This document shows, one piece after another, positions 33,949 through 41,526 of a DNA stretch of 64,000 bases. Under the pieces are notes generated by a model. The model did no database searches. It was given only the letters and a program-made list of their open reading frames with translations, and had not been told where the DNA came from. Location of the stretch: positions 372,001-436,000 of the forward strand of contig CAVUMM010000008.1 of NCBI GenBank assembly GCA_963742655.1, read 5' to 3'. Origin of the DNA: JAICLK01 sp963742655 (GTDB lineage: Bacteria > Patescibacteriota > Saccharimonadia > Saccharimonadales > UBA4665). The stretch's first letter is position 1; each line of letters opens with the position of its first letter. The translations under genes and the position numbers were made by a program.

Positions 33949-34488
33949 ATGGAATCTGTTGTCCAAAAAATTGAGAAACAGTTTAAGAAATCCGCCGTTG
34001 TAGATGTACGAAGCGGTGATACGGTTAAAGTTCACCAGAAAATCCGCGAAGGAAACAAAGAGCGCGTGCAGATTTTTCAGGGCCTGGTTATCCGGACAAG
34101 CCGCAAAGGCAGCCACCTGAGCCGCATTACTGTCCGTCGCATCGCCAGCGGTATCGGGGTAGAGAAAAGCTTCTTGCTGCACAGCCCGCTAGTACTAAAA
34201 GTTGAAGTCACAAAACGAAGCAAAGTACGCCGTAATTACCTGACATACATGCGATCACGCACCGGTAAAGCCGCGCGATTGACCGGAGTAGAATTTGACC
34301 GCGATGCAGTAAACACGATCCGTGACGAAGCTGCTGAAGCAGAAGAAGCAAAACTGCGGGAAGAAGCCGCCAAAGCCGCCGAGGCAGAAGCCGCCAAAAA
34401 GGCCGCAAAAGAAGCCAAACTCGAAGCCAAAGCACAAGCCGCACTCGCCGCCCACGAAAAGGCCGGCGACCAAGCTGACGCAAAATAG
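33949..34488 (+). CDS. rplS: Large-subunit ribosomal protein L19 with a long charged tail
   Basis: L19 sits at the interface of the 30S and 50S subunits. The first 115 residues are a normal L19 (VRSGDTVKVHQKIREGNKER, GLVIRTSRKGSHLSRITVRR, KRSKVRRNYLTYMRSRTGKA). A tail of about 60 residues follows, made almost only of Ala, Lys and Glu (EEAAKAAEAEAAKKAAKEAK), predicted to be a long single helix. Typical bacterial L19 ends at 115-120 residues. The tail could reach along the ribosome surface. The trmD/rimM genes usual next to rplS are not here. Confidence 0.93.
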   Translation: MESVVQKIEKQFKKSAVVDVRSGDTVKVHQKIREGNKERVQIFQGLVIRTSRKGSHLSRITVRRIASGIGVEKSFLLHSPLVLKVEVTKRSKVRRNYLTYMRSRTGKAARLTGVEFDRDAVNTIRDEAAEAEEAKLREEAAKAAEAEAAKKAAKEAKLEAKAQAALAAHEKAGDQADAK

Positions 34489-34507
34489 CGACGGCAAACA
34501 GAGAAGA

Positions 34508-35935
34508 TCAGTTAGTAGAGCTCGGTTTGAAACCAAGCTTTTTGCGCACGTCCTTCTTAAAAATTTGCCACAAAGCCTTGTGAAGTGGCGCATGATATGC
34601 CTGTCGGACGGTCACTTTATCGTAGAGGTTGTCAAAAATAGCATCGGCTCTGTACTTTTTTCTCAGTTTGTCGTAGTGTGACTTATCGTAAAGTTTCCAG
34701 AACTCGCTTTCGGGGTAATAAGCATGGGCATATAACGTCTTGCGGCCGCCAAGTTGAAACACCTCTGTTTCGAGAGCCCGATTTATAGTTACGAACTCAT
34801 CAAAAGTTGGCGGGCTTGTTCTGCCCCATATGCCGACGTTAGTAATGGGCTCGCTGCCAGTAAAGCTAAGGCCGAACTTATCAAGTAATTCACCGCTCGG
34901 CTTGAGCGGCAAGAGCCATAACGGATAAATATGTAGCTCTTGATCAATATAGCGCAACAACCTTTCGACTGTCTCGCTCGGCATACAGCAGTCCTGCACG
35001 ATGTATCGCTGCGACATGTTGGTGGCGTGCAACCATTCATACATTTGTCGCGTGTGCATTTGGCTATCAAGTACGCGGCGGGTGAATCGGTTGAAAGGAA
35101 TGCGGAACAATCTAAAAGCCTGCCTCCCCATCCAAAACGCTCCCCTGTCGTATCGAAACAGATAGTCTTTTATTGGAATGTATTCTGTATAGAAGTCGTT
35201 CGTTTTGATTAGGCGCCTGGCATGCAGGTAAAACCAGGGATCTTTCTTGCCCAGGAAGCGTACGGTAGGGCCGCTCGGTGTGTCCGCGAATTCGCCGCTC
35301 ATCACTACGCCCAAGCGTGGTTCAAACAGTATTCCGTCTACAAAATTTACCGATTGAAGTGTGCAACTATCCAATTGTGACAACATAGCTTTTAATGAAT
35401 CTGTTCGATAGTACGAAAGTTTTACATATTTTGAAACGGGCACAAGTGTAAGCTTGACCATTGTTATGACGCCAAGCGACCCGTATGTGCAGGCGGCACC
35501 CCAAAACAAGTCGGGATGTTTCGTTCGTGAAACAATTAGGCGCTCACCATCGCCCAGGATTATTTCATATTCCAGGGCCGTCTCATGAAATCCACCCCAT
35601 CTAAATGAGCTGCTTTCGGCGGCTCCGCCCTGAACAGCGCCCCCGACAGAAATTCCGGGAAACTCCGTGACAACTGGTGGTAAAAGCCCGTACGGTACAG
35701 TTGTATCTACTAGCTGATCCATGGTCACACTTGGCTCGACGAGCGCATATTGCTCGTCAGTGTTGATTTCTAGTACACGGCTGAGGCCGCTCGTGTCAAT
35801 AATTCGGCTGGGATCAAAGTCAGGTTTTCTTGTGGAGTTACTCGCGCCGTGGTAAATGCGAACTTTTTGTTTGTGCGCGTAAAAGTACCGAATCTGAGCT
35901 TGAATATTTTTTACCAATTTTTGATGTGATTCCAT
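34508..35935 (-). CDS. FAD-linked oxidoreductase (DHCR24/FAD-binding_4 type)
   Basis: A 475-residue oxidase of the vanillyl-alcohol-oxidase fold. The FAD-binding domain shows YHGASNSTR (pyrophosphate loop), IIDTSGLSRVLEINTD, PSVTMDQLV, and the PGISVGGAVQGGAAESSSFR segment that packs on the flavin. The His in WGGFHETALEYEIILGDGER lies where some members attach FAD. The C-terminal half is most like delta-24 sterol reductase-like bacterial proteins, which are of unknown substrate. Such an enzyme in a genome with few biosynthetic genes suggests action on a host-derived lipid or alcohol. It is not membrane-spanning by sequence. Confidence 0.8.
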   Translation of the reverse strand: MESHQKLVKNIQAQIRYFYAHKQKVRIYHGASNSTRKPDFDPSRIIDTSGLSRVLEINTDEQYALVEPSVTMDQLVDTTVPYGLLPPVVTEFPGISVGGAVQGGAAESSSFRWGGFHETALEYEIILGDGERLIVSRTKHPDLFWGAACTYGSLGVITMVKLTLVPVSKYVKLSYYRTDSLKAMLSQLDSCTLQSVNFVDGILFEPRLGVVMSGEFADTPSGPTVRFLGKKDPWFYLHARRLIKTNDFYTEYIPIKDYLFRYDRGAFWMGRQAFRLFRIPFNRFTRRVLDSQMHTRQMYEWLHATNMSQRYIVQDCCMPSETVERLLRYIDQELHIYPLWLLPLKPSGELLDKFGLSFTGSEPITNVGIWGRTSPPTFDEFVTINRALETEVFQLGGRKTLYAHAYYPESEFWKLYDKSHYDKLRKKYRADAIFDNLYDKVTVRQAYHAPLHKALWQIFKKDVRKKLGFKPSSTN

Positions 35936-36030
35936 TATTTTCGTATGAACGTATGAACCTTATGTAACCATCCAAGCATAACTCGGCTAATGTATACCCG
36001 CAAACGTTTTAAAACATCTCTAGATACTGA

Positions 36031-36036
36031 TAGACT
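36031..36036 (+). promoter_or_regulatory. -10 box directly before rnhB (leaderless type)
   Basis: TAGACT ends six bases before the ATG at 36043, with no Shine-Dalgarno between. Confidence 0.4.
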
Positions 36037-36042
36037 AACTTT

Positions 36043-36609
36043 ATGATTGTAGGTGTTGATGAGGTCGGCCGCGGCTGTTGGGCGGGGCCACTGGTGGCTG
36101 GGGCGGTCGCACTGCATAAGCCGATCAATGGCCTGGCAGATTCAAAAGCCATGCGTAAAAAACAGCGGCAAATTCTTGCTGCAACCATACGAATTGAAGC
36201 GGCGGGTATCGGCTTAGGCTGGGTAACGTCGGAGGAAATTGACGAAGTTGGTTTAAGTGCGGCCGTAAAGCTGGCCATGCATCGGGCGGTTAATCAGATA
36301 GCTCTTGTTTTTGATGAATTAATAATTGATGGTAATATAAATTATTTTCCAGAAGACCCCAGAGCCAATGCGATAGTTAAAGCCGATGCAATCGTGCCGG
36401 CAGTCAGTGCAGCGAGCATCATTGCAAAAGTTGCGCGTGATTCGTGGATGACGCAGGAGGCAACCAAACAATTTCCGCAGTATGGTTTTGATAAACATGT
36501 TGGATATGGCACGGCTTTGCATCGCAACGCACTTCGCCTTCACGGAGCATGTTCACTGCATAGGCGCTCCTTCAAACCGATACAGGCATTGTTGGAGCAA
36601 GCTTCATGA
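36043..36609 (+). CDS. rnhB: Ribonuclease HII
   Basis: Cuts the RNA strand of RNA-DNA hybrids and removes single ribonucleotides from DNA. GVDEVGRG with D6-E7 begins the protein, as in all RNase HII. The further acidic residues are in ELIIDGN and VKADAIVPAVSAASIIAKV. The YGFDKHVGYGTALH segment is also typical. At 188 residues it is normal. Its stop overlaps the start of yraN by ATGA, a common pairing of these two genes in bacteria. Confidence 0.95.
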   Translation: MIVGVDEVGRGCWAGPLVAGAVALHKPINGLADSKAMRKKQRQILAATIRIEAAGIGLGWVTSEEIDEVGLSAAVKLAMHRAVNQIALVFDELIIDGNINYFPEDPRANAIVKADAIVPAVSAASIIAKVARDSWMTQEATKQFPQYGFDKHVGYGTALHRNALRLHGACSLHRRSFKPIQALLEQAS

Positions 36610-36950
36610 CAACTTTTGACATTGGGCGCCAAGCCGAAGCCGTCGCGGCTACTCACTTAAGGCGACTTGGTTACAAAGTCCTTGCTCAAAATTGGCGAAC
36701 GCGCTGGTGTGAGGTCGATATAGTTGCGAGCAAAGACAGGGTTGTAACTTTTGTCGAAGTAAAGTATCGACAAAGCGGCGGACATGGCAACGGGCTTGAT
36801 TATGTGACACAGAAAAAAATTGAGCAAATGGGTTTCGCAGCTGAAAGCTGGGTGCGCGAAAACGACTGGACGGGCGATTATCAACTGAGTGCGATTGAAG
36901 TTTCGGGCGCCAATTTTGACGTTACGAACTTCGTTGACGATATTTTCTAA
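36606..36950 (+). CDS. yraN: YraN-family (UPF0102) endonuclease-fold protein
   Basis: A 114-residue protein of the restriction endonuclease-like fold. GRQAEAVAATHLRRLGYKVL opens it, and the catalytic-type core is RWCEVDIVASKDRVVTFVEVKYRQ, giving E-x-D...ExK. The function in bacteria is not settled. Proposed roles are in DNA processing and recombination. Coupled to rnhB by ATGA, it converges with the aminopeptidase gene after three bases. Confidence 0.9.
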   Translation: MTTFDIGRQAEAVAATHLRRLGYKVLAQNWRTRWCEVDIVASKDRVVTFVEVKYRQSGGHGNGLDYVTQKKIEQMGFAAESWVRENDWTGDYQLSAIEVSGANFDVTNFVDDIF

Positions 36951-36953
36951 ATT

Positions 36954-39518
36954 TTAACCGAGGAGATACTTCTTTAGCAGCGGCTCTTCACGTTTACGCC
37001 AATCGACGCGCGCCTGAATTTCCGAGAACGATATGATTATATTTCGTCGCAAGGACATGTCGTCGAGTTTTGGCTCAAAGAAAGCTTTGTAGCGTTTTTG
37101 CCATTCAGGCGTCGAAATGGGCCGGGAGGCGTACCAGATGAAGTATTCCATTTTTTTACCTTCACCGAATAGCTTGGTCAGGTGCGGCCACCTGTCTTGC
37201 AACCATTGCCAGGCCAGCTCGCGGGTGTGACGGTTGCGCATCAAGTACGCGAAGAAGTGATCGATATCTTGAGGTTTGATGATTCTATCGTCATACATTC
37301 CCCATTTTACAATCCTTTCGCCAACCCGTTCGTCTTTGGTGGAGCATAACGCCGAGGCAATACAATCTTTTACTTCCGGGTTGTTACTGGTCTCGTATTC
37401 ATGCATGAGTTTATCAACGGTTTTCGGTTCTCCAAGTCTCACTGCCGCACTGGCTATTATTGCTCGCTGCTCTGCCGGAAGCGCTTCCACGTTTTTAGCT
37501 TTTGAGAATTTTTCATGCGCGATTTTTAATGCTTGCGCATCTTCACCGCCCACACAGAACGCGATGGCGGTCGTGCGCAGTTGTTTCGTATTCGGATCGT
37601 CATCCGGCGCATCTTCCCAGCCTAATTTATCGTACCAGTTTCGCGCCAGGTCGCGACGGAATTTTTTAAGCGCTTCTTCGACTCGTTCATCGCCGTCAGT
37701 CAAACCCTGTGCACTGCCGATGACGCGGATGAACATTGACCAAACCGCATCCCTGTCTTCATGTCCGCAATCTTCAATGAGTTTCAGGATGTCCGATACC
37801 GCTATGTGGCCTTTTTTGGCAAGTAACAGCTGGTCGCTCAAGCTTATTATCCTTCCGGTTGATGCCATTGAGCGGTCTTTTATTTTTGCGAATACGGTTT
37901 GTTGAGCGGATTTATCGGCATATCGTGTAATAAAATGTCCGCTGCCATTGGGGTTGAAAACCGGCACCGTGTCGTTTTCTAAACCTATAGAAATATCCCG
38001 AGTTCGCATCACACGGGTTGGCAGAGGAGTGTCGGAAAGTAATGGAATCGGCCATTCGGTGGGTGTATCTTCGTCTCCTAACAGGAATCGTTCCTGATGC
38101 AGTTGTAAATTGCGGCCGGACTTTTTGACCGTCAGCTCTGGCGTGCCGGACTGTTCGATCCATGGAGTCATCATGGCGCCGATATCTATACCGCTTGCGT
38201 CACTGAGCTCCTTCCACAGATCGTCACGAGTCGTGTTTTTGTAGGCATACTTTTTGAAATAACTTTCCAGGCCTCGGCGAAATGAGTCTTCCCCGATAAA
38301 ATCAAACAGCATTTTAAGGATGCGCGCGCCTTTGGCGTATACGATCGACGGATCAAATATCGTTTGAATTTCATCCGGCTGACGAACGCGGACACCGACC
38401 GGCTGAACATCTTTATACACATCACGATCGGCTGCTCCGATCACGCGGCTGGACGTAAAATCCTCCCACTCTTGCCAGTCAGGATGCAGTTTATCCGGCG
38501 CGAGCGATTCCATGATGGTGGCGAAACTCTCATTCAGCCACAAATCGTCCCACCATTTCATGGTCACAAGATCACCGAACCATTGATGCGACATTTCGTG
38601 CGCGACAACCATCGTCACCAGACGTTCGCCGGAAATAGACCGGTTGACCGGATCGGCTAAAAGCCCGACTTCACGGAAGGTGATCAACCCCCAGTTTTCC
38701 ATTGCCAGAGAATCGAAATCCGGCAGTGCGACTTGGTCGAGTTTGGGCAGCGGGAACGGTGTATTAAAATAGTCTTCGAAAAAATCCAGACAAGCGATGG
38801 CTTCGTTGTTCGCATACTCAAGGTGGTTCAATGGTTGCGCTACGGTTGCCCACGATCGCACCAGTACGCCGCGCTTGGACTTGCCTTCCACACAGTGTAA
38901 TTCGCCGTGAACGAACGCCAGCAAGTAAGTACTCATTATCGGCGATGTTTCAAAGGTAGTTCTAAGCTTTTGTCCAGCAAATTCCTGTGATTTGACTGGC
39001 GTATTACACAGTGCTACCTCATTTTTCGGCGTGATGAGCGTTAAATCAAACGTCGCTTTGGCTTCCGGTTCGTCTATGCACGGAAACGCCTGCCGCGCAT
39101 GATGGCTTTCAAACTGCGTGGCGATGAGTTTTTTATCCTTGCCCTCATGTTTGAAAAAGCACGGGTAAATGCCTTCCATGGTTTGAGTGATCAACCCGTC
39201 AAACTCCATAGTCACCGTAAATTTGCCCGCATAAAGCTGTTCATCAGTATGCAAACGGACTTCGTCAAACGATTTGTGTATACCGATGCGGCTCAGCTGC
39301 GCCGAATGGTCGCCTCGCTTGTCGTGACGAGTTATGCTAGCGCCGGTTATTTTTAACCCGTGTTGATGGAATGTGATCCGCTGGCTTGGACGGCCGGTCT
39401 TTTTACCAGTAACAGTGACCTTACCGGAAAATGTGAGATTCTGGGCATCCGTTGTAATTTCTAAGGTATAATTTTCTGGCCGGAACTGCTCGAACAGCCT
39501 TTTAACATTTTTACTCAT
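36954..39518 (-). CDS. M1-family aminopeptidase
   Basis: A zinc aminopeptidase of 854 residues that removes N-terminal amino acids from peptides. The exopeptidase motif reads LAMENWGLITFRE (GxMEN-type), and the zinc site is AHEMSHQWFGDLVTMKWWDD followed by LWLNESFA with the distal Glu. All four M1 domains fit the length, including the ERAP1-like C-terminal helical domain. No signal peptide is seen, so it is cytoplasmic. For an organism that imports peptides and makes few amino acids, this is a probable amino-acid supply enzyme. Confidence 0.94.
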   Translation of the reverse strand: MSKNVKRLFEQFRPENYTLEITTDAQNLTFSGKVTVTGKKTGRPSQRITFHQHGLKITGASITRHDKRGDHSAQLSRIGIHKSFDEVRLHTDEQLYAGKFTVTMEFDGLITQTMEGIYPCFFKHEGKDKKLIATQFESHHARQAFPCIDEPEAKATFDLTLITPKNEVALCNTPVKSQEFAGQKLRTTFETSPIMSTYLLAFVHGELHCVEGKSKRGVLVRSWATVAQPLNHLEYANNEAIACLDFFEDYFNTPFPLPKLDQVALPDFDSLAMENWGLITFREVGLLADPVNRSISGERLVTMVVAHEMSHQWFGDLVTMKWWDDLWLNESFATIMESLAPDKLHPDWQEWEDFTSSRVIGAADRDVYKDVQPVGVRVRQPDEIQTIFDPSIVYAKGARILKMLFDFIGEDSFRRGLESYFKKYAYKNTTRDDLWKELSDASGIDIGAMMTPWIEQSGTPELTVKKSGRNLQLHQERFLLGDEDTPTEWPIPLLSDTPLPTRVMRTRDISIGLENDTVPVFNPNGSGHFITRYADKSAQQTVFAKIKDRSMASTGRIISLSDQLLLAKKGHIAVSDILKLIEDCGHEDRDAVWSMFIRVIGSAQGLTDGDERVEEALKKFRRDLARNWYDKLGWEDAPDDDPNTKQLRTTAIAFCVGGEDAQALKIAHEKFSKAKNVEALPAEQRAIIASAAVRLGEPKTVDKLMHEYETSNNPEVKDCIASALCSTKDERVGERIVKWGMYDDRIIKPQDIDHFFAYLMRNRHTRELAWQWLQDRWPHLTKLFGEGKKMEYFIWYASRPISTPEWQKRYKAFFEPKLDDMSLRRNIIISFSEIQARVDWRKREEPLLKKYLLG

Positions 39519-39680
39519 AGCACCGATTGTATCACGGTACCGCTGTTAACGTTTGCTGCCGGGGCAGATTTGACAACATTCAGAATAGGATGATAAACTA
39601 AGCACAGTGTATTGGTCGGCCAGAGCGGTCGACTTTTTTCATAAATAGCTCGGTATAGCTGCAAATAGAAAGGAAAATAT

Positions 39681-40835
39681 ATGGATTTTGACATGAAACA
39701 ACTGGCAGTTGCCATCCGGTCGATTGCCGAGGAAAAAAATCTGCCGGAAGATGCAGTAAAAGAGATCGTCGAACAAGCGCTGGCTGCCGCATATCGGCGT
39801 GATTACGGTGACCGCGAACAAGAAGTACGCGTCAGTATGAATTTGAATACGGGCGATGTTGACGCCTACATCGCAAAGGAAATCGTTGAAACCGTCGAGA
39901 ACCCGGCGTATGAAATAAGTCTCGCCGAAGCACAGACGCGACGCAAAGATGCGAAAGTCGGCGAAACTATAGAGACGCACGAACCGGTTGAAAGCTTCGG
40001 ACGGGTTGCTGCCCAGACAGCCAAACAAGTTATTTTGCAGCGGTTGCGTGAAGCTGAACGCGAGATCGTGATGCAAGAGTATGAAGATAAGATCGGCACG
40101 GTTATTAACGCTTCGGTCGCTCGGGTAGAACCCAACATCGTGCGCGTGGATCTTGGAAAAGCACAGGGAATCATGCCGCGCAGTGAGCAGATTCAAGGCG
40201 AACACTATTATCCGGGCCAACGTTTGAAAGTTTTCCTGAAAGACGTTGAGCGCGACTTCCGCGGCCCGCAGCTCGTTGTCAGCCGCGGCAACACGCAGTT
40301 CCTCGAATGGTTATTCCGCGCCGAGGTGCCGGAAATGGAAAACGGTGCCGTAGAAATTAAAAACATCGCCCGCGAGGCTGGCGTTCGCAGCAAAATCGCC
40401 GTTGCCAGCAATGTGCCGGGCGTTGATCCGGTCGGTACGTTCGTCGGCGGACATGGCACGCGTGTGAATGCCGTCATGAGCGAAGTCGGCGAACAGGAAA
40501 AGATCGACATTATCGTGTGGGATGGTAACGCTGCCACCTACATAACGAATGCACTCAGCCCGACGAAAGTATCCAAAGTCGAGCTTGATGAATCGACCAA
40601 AAAGGCAAGAGTTATCGTGCCCGAAGACCAGTTGAGCATCGCGATCGGCAAAAGCGGGCAGAACGTGCGCCTTGCCAGCAAATTGTCCGGGTTTGAGATT
40701 GACATAGAATCAGATAAGACACCGTCAGCACCGACTGCCGCTGAAAAGCCCGAGACTGCCAAAGCGCCAAAGCTTAAGAAAAAATCCGAGATTGAAAGCG
40801 ACCTACTCGAAGCCATCGAAGAACACGCCGACTAG
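39681..40835 (+). CDS. nusA: Transcription factor NusA
   Basis: Binds RNA polymerase and nascent RNA to control pausing, termination and antitermination. The N-terminal domain (AIRSIAEEKNLPEDAVKEIV), S1 domain (GTVINASVARVEPNIVRVDL) and KH1 and KH2 domains (GVRSKIAVASN, VDPVGTFVGGHGTRVNAVM, SIAIGKSGQNVRLASKLSGF) are in the usual order. At 384 residues it lacks the C-terminal acidic repeats of proteobacterial NusA and ends in a Lys/Glu-rich tail. An AAAGGA Shine-Dalgarno precedes ATG. The usual rimP/infB neighbours are not present. Confidence 0.95.
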   Translation: MDFDMKQLAVAIRSIAEEKNLPEDAVKEIVEQALAAAYRRDYGDREQEVRVSMNLNTGDVDAYIAKEIVETVENPAYEISLAEAQTRRKDAKVGETIETHEPVESFGRVAAQTAKQVILQRLREAEREIVMQEYEDKIGTVINASVARVEPNIVRVDLGKAQGIMPRSEQIQGEHYYPGQRLKVFLKDVERDFRGPQLVVSRGNTQFLEWLFRAEVPEMENGAVEIKNIAREAGVRSKIAVASNVPGVDPVGTFVGGHGTRVNAVMSEVGEQEKIDIIVWDGNAATYITNALSPTKVSKVELDESTKKARVIVPEDQLSIAIGKSGQNVRLASKLSGFEIDIESDKTPSAPTAAEKPETAKAPKLKKKSEIESDLLEAIEEHAD

Positions 40836-40849
40836 AGTGGATATAAGGC

Positions 40850-41362
40850 ATGTCGAAATTTAATAGTCACACCGGTTTTGAAATTAAAGTGCCGAGGACT
40901 CCAGAGGTTCGTGATCGCTTACTAGGCTTTTATGCGGGCATCGGCGCGCATATTCAAGAATCTGCTGAAAACGAGAATGACTTATTCGTTTGGATGCTGC
41001 CCGAAAGTAGAGATCAATCACCAGTTTTTTCGTATTGGCTATCGGAAAACGAAGGGGTAACGCGTCGTTTTAGGCAAAATCCAGGGCCTTACCCGAGTGA
41101 GTACTCAGCAGGACTAGCTTTGCCCGGTCCTGAAGAATCCGATAATGAGGATGTGTATGAAAATTCGCTCAATATGCCGGATAATGACGCGGTTCGGGAG
41201 TGTCTTAGACGTGGTGGTCAACTATTAAGGAGCCACTTATTTGTTGAGTTGCGAGAACATCCGCCAGGCTCCGGTCGTGACGAGTTTCGTTTCCTGGGCC
41301 CTTTGCGTGAACGATTACGAGTTACGGTACCTGGTGAAGTGCCAGAAATGGTGCGAGATTAG
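40850..41362 (+). CDS. Unknown 170-residue protein downstream of nusA
   Basis: No family is recognised. The protein is soluble and rich in charged residues and Pro/Arg (FRQNPGPYPSEYSAGLALPG, LREHPPGSGRDEF), with a possible beta-rich N-terminal domain (HTGFEIKVPRTPEVRDRLLG). It begins 14 bases after nusA behind TAAGG and is probably co-transcribed. Its TAG stop lies inside the CIRCE operator of clpC (41359-41385), so HrcA binding could also act as a road-block at the end of this transcript. Confidence 0.7.
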   Translation: MSKFNSHTGFEIKVPRTPEVRDRLLGFYAGIGAHIQESAENENDLFVWMLPESRDQSPVFSYWLSENEGVTRRFRQNPGPYPSEYSAGLALPGPEESDNEDVYENSLNMPDNDAVRECLRRGGQLLRSHLFVELREHPPGSGRDEFRFLGPLRERLRVTVPGEVPEMVRD

Positions 41363-41396
41363 CACTCTTGACGTGTGAGTGCCAGCGCGCTATTAT
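41359..41396 (+). promoter_or_regulatory. CIRCE (HrcA operator) with embedded clpC promoter
   Basis: TTAGCACTC (41359-41367), a nine-base spacer TTGACGTGT and GAGTGCCAG (41377-41385) form the CIRCE inverted repeat, with two mismatches in the right arm. The spacer itself contains the -35 hexamer TTGACG (41368-41373), and a TATTAT -10 follows after exactly 17 bases (41391-41396). HrcA bound here would block polymerase directly. CIRCE as the target of the HrcA repressor is established. hrcA is not in this window. Confidence 0.9.
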
Positions 41397-41526
41397 AGAT
41401 TTCAGCGGATACGAACCGCGCCATCGTTATTAGCGTAAAGCGCGACCGGGTGAAACATATACGGTTTCGGCGGCGCGATGAGATAAAAGCAGGTTTGTCT
41501 CAATATCGAAAGGTGGATAAAAAACT

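Noticed and set aside
34322..34681. A Lys/Pro-rich plus-strand frame overlapping the end of rplS
   Set aside because: It is the shifted reading of the Ala/Lys/Glu tail of L19, a low-complexity artefact.
41363..41526. A structured RNA in the long clpC leader
   Set aside because: After the CIRCE/promoter no convincing conserved stem pattern was seen. It is treated as a plain leader.
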